64,000 nucleotides of DNA, from NCBI RefSeq assembly GCF_964340395.1, contig NC_135557.1, positions 25,911,114 to 25,975,113 on the forward strand. The letters are read 5' to 3'. The DNA is from Glandiceps talaboti (taxonomy: Eukaryota > Hemichordata > Enteropneusta > Spengelidae). Below, one piece after another: positions 38,002-47,392 of the stretch; position 1 is the first letter of the stretch, and the number at the start of each line of letters is the position of its first letter. The translations under genes and the position numbers were made by a program. The notes beneath the pieces are model-generated. The model made no database searches. It saw only the letters and a list, made by a program, of their open reading frames with translations, and was not told the DNA's origin.

Positions 38002-41000
38002 CTGTAGAATGTACATCTATTTATAAAAGTATTATAATTGGAATTACAAACACTGGGATAGATCACTGGGATAGATCACATACTGGGATAGATCACTGGG
38101 ATAGATCACATACTGGGATAGATCACATACTGGGATAGATCACTGGCATTGATCACTGGGATAGATCACTGGGATAGATAGATAGATCACTGGGATAGAT
38201 CACTGGGATAGATCACATACTGGGATAGATCACTGGGATAGATAGATACATAGATAACATACTGGGATAGATCACTGGGATAGATCACTGGGATAGATCA
38301 CGTACTGGGATAGATCACTATGATAGATCACATACTGGGATAGATCACATACTGGGATAGATCACATACTGGGATAGATCACTGGGATAGATCACATACT
38401 GGGATAGATCACTGAGATAGACCACCTGGATAGATCACATACTGGGATTTGTCACTGGGATTACTAACAACTATTACAGTGTGTACATCTATAATTTCCA
38501 TGGATTTGTCACTGGGATTACTAACAATTATTACAGTGTGTACATCTATAATTTCCATGGATTTGTCACTGGGATTACTAACAATTATTACAGTGTGTAC
38601 ATCTATAATTTCCATGGATTTGTCACTGGGATTACTAACAATTATTACAGTGTGTACATCTATAAATTCCATGGATTTGTCACTGGGATTACTAACAATT
38701 ATTACAGTGTGTACATCTATAATTTCCATGGATTTGTCACTGGGATTACTAACAATTATTACAGTGTGTACATCTATAATTTCCATGGATTTGTCACTGG
38801 GATTACTAACAATTATTACAGTGTGTACATCTATAATTTCCATGGATTTGTCACTGGGATTACTAACAATTATTACAGTGTGTACATCTATAATTTCCAT
38901 GGATATAGCTATACCTGTGGTGAATAGTAGGACTCCTGTTTATCAGGTACTAAAACCCATTGTAGTATTTCACCAGTAAATCCGCTAAAAACTATCAACC
39001 TTGCTGTCTTCTCAACTTGAGAACCTTTCAGATATGAGATTAGTATATGAACAGTGTAAAACTATTACATTTGTGAGGGGAGAATACATATTATTACACA
39101 TGTACCTGAGATTATTTGCATTGGTGTGTACGCATTCTAGTGGTATTTTCACTGCAGTACAAAACCAAAATTATTATTGCATACCTGCAAGTAAATGATA
39201 TGCAAATGATATGCAAATGACAACGTGATCATTCACTACACACGAATTGCAGGAATGTGCTGCTATGTATGATTTTATGGAAATTGGTGTTTCAGATTAA
39301 CATATGCAATAATAACAGAACCCCATGCCATGTGACTTTCAGTGTAGGTACTCAGGGGTATTTACACTGGTGCTTGCAGTGTTTTCTGTAGCACTAACTT
39401 TCACTTGCTACAGAGACAGAGACAGAGACAGAGACAGAGACAGAGACAGAGACAGAGACAGAGACAGAGACAGAGACAGAGAACACTGCAAATACCCCAA
39501 TTACACCACACTTGCACTCATACGTCATAGGATAATGTCATCATAGTGCTTGATATGTTAGCAAGTCAGAATAGAAACTATGACAGTAATATGTTAGACA
39601 GTGTCACAATAACAAGTTTGTGGGAATAGAAAATATTATTATAGTAAATGTATATTAAGAAAGATCATAAAAAACAAGTGAGTATCTTAGAAAGTGACAA
39701 GTTTGTGAGAATAAAAACTTTGATTTTATAACCATGTAAGCAACAAGTTTAAAATGTCTACAACTAAACTAACTGTAAATCACTTGACTCTATATTGTTG
39801 TCTATTGTTGGGTTTCACATATTTCATGTCATGCCATTATGTCTACTAAATTCATGTCTTGCCATTATGTCTACTATAGTTACACTATTTCTAAAGCCTA
39901 AATTAAATCAGATTTCGTTTAGGGTCTATGGTTAAGTCATCACCAGATAGATGACTATGTAAATCTATATGCATTTGGATGATTTGCAGGCTTCATAAAT
40001 GTTACTGCCCTCTATGGTTATAATAACAATTTTAGATTACTTTTGTTTATTTCTATACTGTCCGGACTCATTCTTGTTACCAACTAAGGTCAGAAATTAA
40101 AGAAACCAAAATCCATTTCTTTTTACAAGTTTAGGTGAAAATTAATTTTAAAAAGTGGTTTCACTTCTTGTCCTTTGTTAATGACTGCATTTTTAGACAA
40201 ATAGCTATTATTACAAGGTCAAAAGACAGTTTAGTTTGAGAAAGTTGTTACTTGTTATTTGTGACCCTATCAAAATCATTTGGCTGATTTGCAGGCTTCA
40301 TAAATGTGACTGCCCTCTATGTTGAAAATACCATTATACATTACTTTTGTTTATTAAAAAAAATACACTTCTTTGTTATGCTGTCACAGCTGTAATCTAT
40401 CTATCAGGTTGTGAATATGAATTTATTATAATAAGATCATTGTTTGAAAGTGTTTGAATCAATTTATAAATATTGTAACTTTTGATATTTTAAGAATTAA
40501 TATTTATGAACTCTGGGGCTCATATAAATGGAAATTCTGGCTCACAAAGTCAAAAATTCTTTGGATATGTGAATCATAACACTTAACACCAGTTAACCAC
40601 CTTAAGATCCCTGGCAATGTCAATTAGACATTAGAAAATTCAGTATTCACAATTTTTTTGACTCTGTAAGTAAAGAATTTTCATTTGTAATTCTTAATAT
40701 CTATATTCAGACAAGTTATAAAAAGTCATAAACTGTGATTTGAATTTCATGATATCTGGATCATCATTGTTGTCTGAGGATCACCAGATAGTGACAAACT
40801 CTGAGTTTCAACTAGTAAATACTATTGCCTTGCTCTAAATATGTACTAATGTTTCACTGTCCTCATCAGTGAGATGCCTTAACAATCTAAGTTACAATGA
40901 AATTCACATGACAAGCGTGATCTTGAAAATCACAGTTGTGTCTATTCCTTTCACACAGGTCATTTGAATTTCATTGTATATACAGACATATGTAGCATAA

Positions 41001-44000
41001 CATTAATGAAAACCTTTACACAAAACTACATGACATCAAAGCAAAGCTGAACAATATAATCAAAAATATCACATAAAAAGGCAACTGAAAACTCATTCAA
41101 TATGCATGTATCATTATTATTGGATAAATCAAGAAACATTGCCATGGTAACTTAAGACTAAAGTGAAATATAATCTTCTTATATCACAAATCTCCACCCA
41201 CTCAGCTGATCAAATACCTACCGATCCCCTACTCCTATTTTCATCTATATTTTAGTTTTTTTACTATTCTTCCACTGGGAATAGGCCTGAAATACAAATC
41301 CACCTTGTCTGCCTACAAAATATATCACTAATGGCCGTTGTAGCATAAAGCAACATTCACTAAATTACAAAATAATCAAATGAGTTTGCAGTCTAAATTT
41401 TAGCACATTTTATTTTTTCCCTAAAGGTTTTCATTTCTATATATTTATTCAATATCTGTATAATCTGTATAAGTTCTGGTGAAATAAATTTCAATTCAAT
41501 TCAATTCACATGACTTAATTAATATCAGCTCATCTGACTATTTAACTATTGGGAACTTCACTGTCAACTATCAAAACCATTTGTGACATAGTCTCTGAAT
41601 TTTAAGTTTTTGACAAAAAAATTATAGATCTAATTTGCATATCACTGATGAGATCATCATATTCCAAACAATTTTTCATCTACACATCCCCAAAACATCC
41701 TATCAAATTTCAGCCCAATCTGCCCAATAGTTTCGAGTGAAAGATTTTTTACCCACCTAATTTGCATATCACTGATTGGATCATGTCCTCAACAATTCTT
41801 CATCTACACAGCCTTAGAAATATCCTATCAAATTTTGTCAACAACATAGAACTCACCTGGTTGTCTGAGAGGATCGCCTCCATGCATAACTAAGACATCT
41901 TGAACTCCATCAGAGTTCATATCTCTGATAAACTGTGGAGTGTATACATTACTAATCTTGACTTTAGATTCATGATCATCAAACTTCCACAATAATTCAC
42001 CACTAGCACCACTTACAGCATGGAATACCTACACAAGAGAATTATTATATACTGTAAGTGCTTTAATAGAAATATCTGCCTTCTGGTATAATATGGCATG
42101 TATTATATTATACCAGTATATTGATGGCATAAATCGAGAGATCTGATTGGTCTAGACATCGAACTAGCACGTCTAAAATGAGTGATAATGCACAGTTGCA
42201 CGCGTCCAAATTTTGATGTTCACTGTTCATCTACGAACAATGTAGTCCGTGCAGGGGTGGGGGCGCAAATGAAACCAGAAAATGTCACGTCTTAACTTGT
42301 TTACGATATTTTCAATATACTGGTATAATATAATAGAGATAAACCACCCCTGGGAATGGAATACCACTCGGTTTTGACCAGTGAACTCAATATATGCACA
42401 ATCTATCGCTCATGCATATATTTCATTCACTGGTCAAAACCTCTTGGTATACCATCCCCAGGGGTGGTTTATTGCTTAAATAATCTTTATTCATCCAAAT
42501 ATATCAACATTCAGAAATTTGTTGAATGTCACCACTTAGAAGTGACCCTAGTGCCCTAAAGTTGAAGGAGGAAACCATATATTATATAAACCAACAGTCT
42601 TTATTATTATTACGGTACGTTGTTTGGCAGGGTCAAACTGAGCATTACCTTTCTTACATACAGACCTGTTTACAATCAAAGTTTAAGTGTTGTACATGAT
42701 TGTGCAGTAAACACTAGGTAAGGTAACATATTGCCTTATATGGCATGATTCATCCTATACCTGTTATCACCCAATCTACATATTGCCTTATATGACAACA
42801 CCTACCCCAGCCCTGCCACGACCCAATCAACATATTGCCTTATATGGCAACACTTACCCCAGCCCTGCCACCACCCAATCTACATATTGCCTTATATGGC
42901 AACACTTACCCCAGCCCTGCCACCACCCAATCAACATATTGCCTTATATGACAACACTTACCCCAGTCCTGCCACCACCCAATTTACATATTGCCTTATA
43001 TGGCAACACTTACCCCAGCCCTGCCACCACCCAATCAACATATTGCCTTATATGGCAACACACCCCAGCCCTGCCACCACCCAATCTACATATAGCCTTA
43101 TATGGCAACACTTACCCCAGTCCTGCCACCACCCAATCAACATATTGCCTTATATGGCAACACTTACCCCAGCCCTGCCACCACCCAATCAACATACTAG
43201 TATTGCCTTATATGGCAACACTTACCCCAGTCCTGCCACCACCAAATCAACATATTGCCTTATATGGCAACACTTACCCTAGCCCTGCCACCACCCAATC
43301 AACATATTGCCTTATATGGCAACACTTACCCCAGCCCTGCCACCACCCAATCAACATATTGCCTTATATGGCAACACTTACCCCAGCCCTGCCACAACCT
43401 AATCAACATATTGCCTTATATGGAAACACTTACCCCAGCCCTGCCACCACCCAATCAACATATTGCCTTATATGGCAACACTTACCCCAGCCCTGCCACC
43501 ACCCAATCTACATATTGCCTTATATGGCAACACTTACCCTAGCCCTGCCACCACCCAATCTACATATTGCCTTATATGGCAACACTTACCCTAGCCCTGC
43601 CACCACCCAATCAACATATTGCCTTATATGGCAACACTTACCCTAGCCCTGCCACCACCCAATCAACATATTGCCTTATATGGCAACACTTACCCCAGCC
43701 CTGCCACCACCCAATCAACATATTGCCTTATATGGCAACACTTACCCTAGCCCTGCCACCACCCAATCTACATATTGCCTTATATGGCAATACTTACCCC
43801 AGCCCTGCCACCATCCAATCTATATATTGCCTTATATGGTAACACTTACCCCAGCCCTGCCACCACCCAATCAACATATTGCTTTATATGGCAACACTTA
43901 CCCTAGCCCTGCCACCACCCAATCAACATATTGCCTTATATGGCAACACTTACCCCAGCCCTGCCACCACCTAGACAATCTCTGACACCATCACTATCAA

Positions 44001-46765
44001 TGTCTACATTACAGTTCAATGCAAAGACTTCATGCTCTGTATAATGTCTCCATAATTCTTGTCCAGTTTTTCCATTCAGTGCTAGAAGTCCTCCAAGACA
44101 GGGATGAGATCCATTAAAGTAAAGGTCGCAGAGAATTGGCTCAGCAAAGTAACGATCAGCACCTATCGTAAAGATCACAGAGAACAGACTCAGTAATGTA
44201 ACAATCAACACCTATCGTAAAGGTTACAGAGAATAGACTCAGTAAAGTAACAATCAGTACCTATCGTAAAGAACACACAGAATAGGCTCAGTAAATTAAC
44301 AATCAACACCTATCATAAAGGTCGCTATAAGTAAACTAAGTGACAGGAAATGTTAAAGATTTTCAATTCTGAAGTATATACTACCAGGTACATATTTTAT
44401 TTAAAATAAATTGATTTTAGATCCTGAAAAAGACTTTTCATGTAAAATCAAACTAATAGAAATAAATTTATAAGGTATACTGAAGGACTTGTTGACTTTT
44501 AATTAAACCCAAATTAACATATTTTCAAGGCCATATCTCCACTGACTACAGTTTTCACAACAAACTCACACATATTACGTTAAGCAGAGTTGATCCACTT
44601 ACTGAGGTCAACAGCAGAAGTGTCTGACAAGTGAAAGTTGATCTTTTCTGTCAACTAGATTGAATACCCTCATGATATACTTTAGGTTCTGTGATAATGT
44701 TATTCCATGATGAGACAGACAAAACCCATTAGTAGGAATAATCAGCAGACGTTGAGTCACTGTAATCTTTATTTGTGATAACTGTACATTTGGACAGGTG
44801 TATGACTTAATATGACTTGTGGGAATCACATCAACAGTGAAAGTAAAGCCTTAAGAAATAAGAAACTGATTACGCCAATCACTGGGGAATGCAATAACAT
44901 ACTGACTCTATATATCGGTATTCAAACTACAGGTATTGTGTTGTGTCCAAGAGTGATACACGATATTACCATGGCGCCGTACTATTTAGAGAGTAATTTG
45001 TATGAGAGAATAAATCTACAGCAAAGGTCTCCTACATCTGAGAAGTGATTCAAGTATATTCAAGGGACATGGGTTAGATCTGAACATTTTATAAGCATAT
45101 CTTTTGCTCTATATGAAGAATTACTGTACCATGCACTGAGCAAAGTTGAATAAAAAAATATGGGTTATCCAAGTTATACCCAGGTTGTTCTATGTCACAG
45201 CCAACAACGCATGTCTATGTCACAACAATGCATGTCTATGTCACAACAATGCATGTCTATGTCACAACAATACATGTCTATGTCACAACAATACATGTCT
45301 ATGTCACAACAATACATGTCTATGTCACAACAATACATGTCTATGTCACAACAATGCATGTCTATGTCACAACAATACATGTCTATGTCACAACAATACA
45401 TGTCTATGTCACAACAATGCATGTCTATGTCACAACAATACATGTCTATGTCACAACAATACATGTCTATGTCACAACAATGCATGTCTATGTCACAACA
45501 ATGCATGTCTATGTCACAACAATACATGTCTATGTCACAACAATGCGTGTCTATGTCACAACAATGCATGTCTATGTCACTGGTTCTGCTGTGTTTGAAA
45601 TATGAGTCAAGACATTAAAAATTACGACTCCTAACAATATCACCTTACATCACTCGTATTTTCCTTGGCTGGATAATGAAAAATATTGGGAATAATTGTC
45701 TACAAGCATGATTTTTTCATTGGGATGACTAATGGAAATTTTGAAAATTTTGAACAAAGCGCAATCAATGTTGTCATGATGTAAAACAACAAGGGTATAA
45801 AATCCCTTACTTTTAGTTTGAATGTCTTCAACTTGGCTTGCATGAGGCGTAAGATTACGTGTTATGGAGCACGTAACATGGTTGTGAATTGACAGGTGTT
45901 AATTTTATATGTGTGTGTAAATCTAAGTACAAAATGAACTTTTAGTTTCCTACTAAGAGCTGGACATTACAACAAGAATTGATTATAAACTGCCTACAGC
46001 AAACAAACCTTCATGGCAATGTTTGTGCTGGTCCCCATTATCGATAATGTCTTGGATAGCTTGAAATCAGAATATGAAATTAGAATATGAAATTAGTCAA
46101 ATAAATCAAAAATATTATCCAGACCTACATGTGGGAAAACAGACAGGTGGAACTAAAAAGATTAAAATCGTAATGTTGGTAATTGATTGTAATGTTGTCA
46201 TAGCAACCACTTACCTGTTGCAAACCCCATCACGACATCAGGTGTCCCATCTTTATTGACATCGTTCAACCTGAAAGCAGACTCTGTTAACATTTGATGA
46301 AGCGTATGAGTCCAAATTTCCTCCACCTCAAAATGAGAACATCCGATGATCTGATCTTCCATTTTATCATCTATGTTGTCATGGTAACTGCTGCTTAGAT
46401 GATCTTTCATCAGTACATTTATCAGCTGGAGACTAAGGAAAGCCATACCGATCAGAAGCAGAATAAGAAGGACAAGATAAATGATGGCTTTGATGACAGC
46501 CTCTCTATGTAAATGATACCCCTTTCTTCCATATGTATGTTCAGGTACTTTAGTTCGTTTCCGTGGTGACATGAGAGGTCTGATGATGGTAGCTTGAGGA
46601 GCAGAGAATAGCTCATCCTCATCTTCTTCTTCTTCTTCTTCTTCATCATCAGTGTAAATATCTTCTTCCGTGTTACTCACTTTTGTGTATGTAGACATCC
46701 TCTGATATGACTAAAACAATCTTTGATATGAAGCAGTCACGGGGAAAAAACTGTTCTTTATACAC
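17565..46765 (-). CDS. FAM234/ITFG3-like type II membrane protein with FG-GAP beta-propeller, 11 coding exons, complete
   Basis: Coding exons (minus): 46698-46215, 44162-43954, 42028-41857, 39024-38915, 28864-28748, 26174-25993, 25883-25787, 22332-22152, 20683-18980, 18664-18599, 17800-17565. All junctions are AG/GT and all phases agree, giving 1185 residues. A likely 5'UTR acceptor is at 46766. Residues 1-66 are an acidic, then basic cytoplasmic tail; ~69-91 is a membrane helix ([19 protein letters not shown]). Then come FG-GAP calcium-loop-like motifs: [36 protein letters not shown], and propeller strands such as [15 protein letters not shown]. The segment [15 protein letters not shown] resembles FAM234B. 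Usual family length is ~550-620, so this protein is nearly twice as long because of exon 9 (residues 518-1085). Family function is poorly known. The ~29-kb span is mostly tandem repeats. A plus-strand gene is nested in intron 4. Confidence 0.85.
17995..18114. repeat. 30-bp minisatellite in FAM234-like intron 10, 4 copies
   Basis: The unit is CACTGGAACTCACATGGCAT followed by TGGGTTCCCA. It lies between exons 10 and 11. Confidence 0.9.
18550..18605 (-). promoter_or_regulatory. Duplicated splice donor of FAM234-like exon 10
   Basis: The predicted donor is at 18598 (GACA|GTAAGTACCG). A second copy of the same context (AAGACAGTAAGTATAAAC) lies ~31 bp further into the intron. Confidence 0.6.
18881..18967. 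repeat. Near-perfect hairpin beside the exon 9 splice donor
   Basis: Arms TCAGTGCAGTAAGGTCGTAT (18892-18911) and ATACGACCTTTATACTGCAC (18936-18955) pair, with flanking CATCG/CGATG extending the stem to ~34 bp around a ~19-base loop. Its inner edge is about 12 bases from the donor at 18979. Confidence 0.8.
18980..20683 (-). CDS. FAM234-like exon 9: long disordered insertion with furin-like sites and PGY repeats
   Basis: This exon codes for 568 residues. After [21 protein letters not shown] it is mostly charged and polar. A 14-residue repeat near 20070-20225 reads (E)GLPYPGYxDQ, [30 protein letters not shown] direct 11-residue duplication ([11 protein letters not shown]) lies at about 19432-19497. 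Multibasic sites include [20 protein letters not shown] and GKRLKRHVG, which fit furin-type cleavage on the lumenal side. Propeller-like sequence resumes at the end ([18 protein letters not shown]). The open frame and matching phases on both sides argue that it is real coding sequence. Confidence 0.85.
20736..22151. other. FAM234-like intron 8
   Basis: Intronic sequence between exons 8 and 9. It contains the (CAGA)n block at 21475-21690 and otherwise no recognised feature. A short high-CG patch lies at 21840-21930. Confidence 0.6.
21475..21690 (+). repeat. (CAGA)n/(CAGG)n microsatellite
   Basis: Long CAGA run with interspersed CAGG clusters and GAGACAGA interruptions. The long frames on both strands are repeat translations. 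Confidence 0.95.
22663..22762 (+). repeat. Poly-C, poly-A and (AAAC)n tract
   Basis: Ten Cs followed by A-rich sequence and AAAC repeats, like a retroposon tail or a slippage-derived simple repeat. Confidence 0.7.
22849..25786 (-). repeat. 28-bp satellite starting at the FAM234-like exon 7 donor, ~105 copies
   Basis: On the minus strand the unit is GTAATTTGTTAGCACAACTG AACACTGG. The first unit is the functional 5' splice site of exon 7 (TACTCACAG|GTAATTTG). The array continues for 2.9 kb with little change; variants are GGGTAATT, GGATAATT and TGTATAATT at the unit junction, and C/T at two other sites. Confidence 0.95.
26175..27180. other. FAM234-like intron 5, distal part
   Basis: AT-rich intronic sequence with no supported gene. 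The CTACCTGAGTTCC motif occurs twice near 26508 and 26576. Confidence 0.5.
27180..27850. repeat. ~22-bp AT-rich minisatellite with central (TA)n
   Basis: About 25 copies of TAAATTGTCATGTAATATAT variants, interrupted at 27604-27694 by a TA run of ~45 dinucleotides. Confidence 0.9.
27935..28640. mobile_element. Foldback element, copy 2, with a ~390-bp interior
   Basis: The left arm (27935-28020, TTGGATTAATAACACTTGGC) and right arm (28530-28620, GCCAAGTGTTATTAATTCAA) match the element at 16815-17262. The segment AACAGTTTTATGGCC near 28038 has an inverted partner GGCCATAAAACTGTT near 28120. Extra unique sequence lies at 28145-28530. Confidence 0.6.
28642..28745 (-). repeat. ~24-bp array next to the FAM234-like exon 5 donor
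   Basis: Four copies of GGTTGTAAATGCTTGTCTGTCACT variants end directly at the donor of exon 5 (AATAAG|GTTTGTTACAACC). Confidence 0.75.
28957..30180 (+). repeat. 21-bp satellite, ~55 copies
   Basis: The unit is GGTAAACTGAATTCTATATAT, with a recurrent 27-bp variant carrying an added GGCATT. Because 21 and 27 are multiples of three, the plus strand reads KLNSIYG(IG) for 389 codons and the minus strand is also open. It ends ~90 bp from the FAM234-like exon 5 acceptor and is treated as non-coding. Confidence 0.9.
30208..30340 (+). repeat. (CAGA)n/(CAGG)n microsatellite
   Basis: Same composition and interruption pattern as the block at 21475-21690. Confidence 0.95.
30383..30483. mobile_element. 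Short MITE-like element, copy 2
   Basis: Ends GTCTGTAAGGTA and ATCTTACAGTC match the element at 3945-4041; the interior shares GAGGCCAGTGAG. Confidence 0.5.
30805..30885 (-). repeat. tRNA-derived SINE head or tRNA relic with pol III A and B boxes
   Basis: On the minus strand TGGCCGAGAAGTTAAACC (30867-30850) resembles the A box of Leu/Ser-type tRNAs. GGGGTTTGAACCCC (30826-30813) resembles the T-arm B box. The spacing is tRNA-like, but an acceptor stem is not evident, so a SINE or degenerate tRNA is more likely than a working gene. Confidence 0.5.
31062..31355 (+). repeat. Two short tandem repeats (49 bp x2; ~41 bp x3)
   Basis: AATGAAATCAGTTCTTTGTA plus ATGTACAGGTAGAGAGTGTG is duplicated at 31062-31160. 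GACAATGTGTGTGGGTGGAA plus TGAAAAGTCTTGAGTTGACA occurs three times at 31215-31355. Confidence 0.8.
31510..31557 (+). mobile_element. Non-LTR retrotransposon-like 3' tail, copy 1
   Basis: GTTTTCTTAACAGATGCAAT followed by AAAGATTCTATTCTAT. The same string in reverse orientation adjoins a long (TAGAA)n tract at 36008-36122. A shared 3' end followed by an ATTCT microsatellite fits a retroposon tail. Confidence 0.45.
32205..32229 (+). repeat. Poly-G run
   Basis: More than 20 consecutive G residues; G-quadruplex potential. Confidence 0.9.
32488..32499 (+). promoter_or_regulatory. Perfect palindromic kappa-B-type site upstream of the IL-1-like gene
   Basis: GGGGAATTCCCC contains GGGAATTCCC, a full match to the NF-kappa-B consensus GGGRNWYYCC. 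It lies 79 bp upstream of the TATA box at 32579. Matches of this quality are not rare genome-wide, but the position in front of a cytokine-like gene is suggestive. Confidence 0.6.
32579..32586 (+). promoter_or_regulatory. TATA box of the IL-1-like gene
   Basis: TATAAAAG. A start site would be expected near 32610. A 5'UTR exon could then end at 32761 (AGACAG|GTATCG) or 32799 (TTCCACAG|GTTAGT) and splice to 33436. Confidence 0.55.
33442..34386 (+). CDS. IL-1/IL-18-like beta-trefoil cytokine with internal polyglutamine, nested in FAM234-like intron 4
   Basis: Coding exons 33442-33733 and 34043-34386 (GT-AG, phase 1) give 211 residues; acceptor AG at 33434-33435 precedes the ATG. No signal peptide is present, as in IL-1, IL-18 and IL-33. 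Residues 28-40 ([13 protein letters not shown]) resemble the first beta strands of IL-18. Residues 158-183 resemble the C-terminal IL-1 family region: [10 protein letters not shown], then [14 protein letters not shown], close to the family's F-E-S-x-x-Y/P-G-W/Y-F-L-C block. The end, FLFHNIPV, fits the last strand. A run of 18 Gln (59-76) sits between strands, probably in a loop. ISDD at 21-24 is a possible caspase-type cleavage site just before the fold. FGF-type trefoils are the main alternative, but the FESxxY-like block favours IL-1/IL-18. Receptors would be IL-1R/TIR family members; this is inference. Confidence 0.72.
33616..33669 (+). repeat. (CAA)17CAG tract encoding 18 Gln
   Basis: In-frame inside the IL-1-like coding exon. 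Nearly all codons are CAA, so it is a pure and probably length-variable repeat. Confidence 0.95.
33765..33892 (+). repeat. (TCTA)n/(TCTG)n microsatellite in the IL-1-like intron
   Basis: Alternating TCTA and TCTG blocks fill most of the first half of the 309-nt intron. Confidence 0.95.
34403..34498 (+). repeat. Hairpin enclosing a (CGAAA)n microsatellite
   Basis: GGCTAATGGTAATCAG and CTGATTACCATAAGCC are inverted copies. Between them is CGAAA repeated about nine times, then TTTGTTTCGTTTTA, which can pair with the repeat. It lies 20 bp after the IL-1-like stop codon and is thus likely in the 3' UTR. Confidence 0.8.
34640..35010 (+). repeat. ~117-bp tandem repeat, 3-4 copies
   Basis: Units share AATTGGAATAGTCCAGCTTT, GATACCATTTTACAATAGAT and CCTATACCTTCCCTACCTTG. 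Confidence 0.85.
35011..36005. other. FAM234-like intron 4, unrecognised sequence
   Basis: AT-rich, no supported exon. A short duplicated GGGGGAG/GAGGCTGAAA block is at 35830-35900. Confidence 0.45.
36008..36122 (-). mobile_element. Non-LTR retrotransposon-like 3' tail with (TAGAA)n, copy 2
   Basis: About 17 TAGAA units followed by TCTTTATTGCATCCGTTAAG, AAAACTAC. In reverse orientation this matches the tail at 31510-31557. Confidence 0.5.
36175..36330 (+). repeat. ~57-bp tandem repeat, 3 copies
   Basis: Unit AGAACGTATATTACAGTTAA plus TTTGGATGGTTTAGCAGTGA TTTCAT. Confidence 0.85.
36331..37225. other. FAM234-like intron 4, unrecognised sequence
   Basis: Contains a ~50-bp direct duplication (GATCTGAAATATTACACAAC, GTCAAACCAAAGGTCATTTT at 36487 and 36559) and a C-rich tract at 36861-36900 with potential for quadruplex formation on the minus strand. 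Confidence 0.5.
37228..37460. mobile_element. (CATC)n/(AATC)n tract adjoining a possible retroposon fragment
   Basis: CATC and AATC repeats (37228-37308) are followed by sequence whose end (TTCTTGAATTTAGCGACAG) resembles TTCTTGAATTTATCAAGCAT in the AATC-flanked segment at 52105-52440. The similarity is weak. Confidence 0.3.
37790..38000 (+). repeat. (CA)n/(CATA) microsatellite
   Basis: 210 bp of CA with scattered CATA. All frames are repeat translations. Confidence 0.95.
38050..38905. repeat. GGGATAGATCAC array followed by a 57-bp array, both near the exon 4 donor
   Basis: 38050-38445 consists of irregular GGGATAGATCACT(ATACT) units. 38449-38905 holds eight copies of a 57-bp unit (GGATTTGTCACTGGGATTAC, TAACAATTATTACAGTGTGT, ACATCTATAATTTCCAT). 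The second array ends ten bases into intron 4, right after the exon 4 donor. Its unit is a multiple of three, so open frames on both strands are artefacts. Confidence 0.9.
39025..41856. other. FAM234-like intron 3
   Basis: Mostly AT-rich unique sequence. A (CAGAGA)n microsatellite lies at 39412-39482. AAATAAATTTCAATTCAATT at about 41481-41512 resembles a retroposon tail with a TTCAA repeat. CAGGCTTCATAAATGT occurs twice (39987, 40291) and GTGAGTTTGCATATCACTGAT-like blocks near 41632 and 41761. No supported exon. Confidence 0.45.
42101..42335. mobile_element. MITE-like element with a perfect 24-bp terminal inverted repeat
   Basis: TATTATATTATACCAGTATA+TTGA at 42101-42124 is the exact reverse complement of 42312-42335. 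The interior (~187 bp) is less AT-rich than the flanks and has no ORF. It lies in FAM234-like intron 2. Confidence 0.7.
42340..42471. repeat. Long hairpin, 59-bp arms with a 14-base loop
   Basis: The arms begin TAAACCACCCCTGGG and end GGGGTGGTTTA, with GGTTTTGACCAGTGAA mirrored by TTCACTGGTCAAAACC. About eight mismatches over 59 bp. AGGTGGTTTACTGCTTAA near 58733 resembles its right end, so it may be a dispersed element. Confidence 0.8.
42725..43953 (-). repeat. 52-bp array repeating the FAM234-like exon 2 end and donor, ~23 copies
   Basis: On the minus strand each unit reads GTAAGTGTTGCCATATAAGG CAATATGTTGATTGG, then GTGGTGGCAGGGCTGGG. The last part equals the last ~18 nt of exon 2 (codons for GGRAG), so each unit has an exon-edge copy and a GTAAGT donor. 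The first unit supplies the functional donor at 43953. Plus-strand frames of up to 287 codons are repeat artefacts. Confidence 0.93.
44120..44330 (-). repeat. 49-bp array repeating the FAM234-like acceptor and exon 2 start, 4 copies
   Basis: Acceptor-like TACGATAG|GTG occurs at 44163 (used), 44212, 44261 and 44310. Each upstream unit also carries a diverged copy of the first ~44 nt of exon 2 (GTGCTGATCGTTACTTTGCT and onward). 49 is not a multiple of three, so use of upstream copies shifts the frame. Confidence 0.88.
45195..45592 (+). repeat. 21-bp minisatellite, ~19 copies, in FAM234-like intron 1
   Basis: Unit ATGTCTATGTCACAACAATR C. Open in three plus frames and one minus frame because the unit is a multiple of three and lacks stops; not called as coding. 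Confidence 0.93.
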
Positions 46766-47175
46766 CTGAAATGTAAGAAACAGAGCAAAGAGTTGCAGAC
46801 AGTGGGAAGTAGACACACATTTGTAACCACACTAATAATGTAAATCCCATTTTAATCAAGCTAGGGTGTTCAGTCACTTTCTTAATCAAGTTAGGGGGTT
46901 TATATTCATATTTGTATTCAAACCAGTGATGTACCTGTTGGGAAGGATTTAGTTATATTTTCAAAAACCTGACTTGCATCATAAAAACCTGAGTTTATAC
47001 ATTTCATGCCATATAATTTTTACTCGCATTAATTGACCTACTGAAGCACACTGCTCACAAATGACTGAACTCAAACCGGGTATTAAGATATAACTCATCA
47101 ACGATCTGATGACATATTAATTTATGATAGCATCAATTGTATAATAAATATTGGATAATGCAAGACAACTTTTGT
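46766..47175. other. Region upstream of the FAM234-like first coding exon
   Basis: The acceptor-like TTACATTTCAG (minus) at 46766 suggests a separate upstream 5'UTR exon and hence a promoter further right. No TATA box stands out here. Confidence 0.4.
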
Positions 47176-47392
47176 CTATTCCCGTATGATACTATATATG
47201 GCAGGTCTGTTCCCGTATGATACTATATATGGCAGGTCTGTTCCCATATGATACCATATATGGCAGGTCTGTTCCTGTATGATACTATATATGGCAGGTC
47301 TGTTCCTGTATGATACTATATATGGCAGGTCTGTTCCCGTATGATACTATATATGGCAGGTCTGTTCCCGTATGATACCATATATGGCAAGC
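47175..47392. repeat. 31-bp minisatellite, 7 copies
   Basis: Unit GGCAGGTCTGTTCCCGTATG ATACTATATAT. Confidence 0.92.

Noticed and set aside
42783-43985. Plus-strand frames of up to 287 codons rich in [14 protein letters not shown]
   Set aside because: They translate the 52-bp donor array of FAM234-like exon 2 on the wrong strand.
45146-45618. Cys-rich frames (CLCHNNA repeats) in three plus registers
   Set aside because: 21-bp minisatellite in intron 1; all registers are open by chance and no gene context exists.
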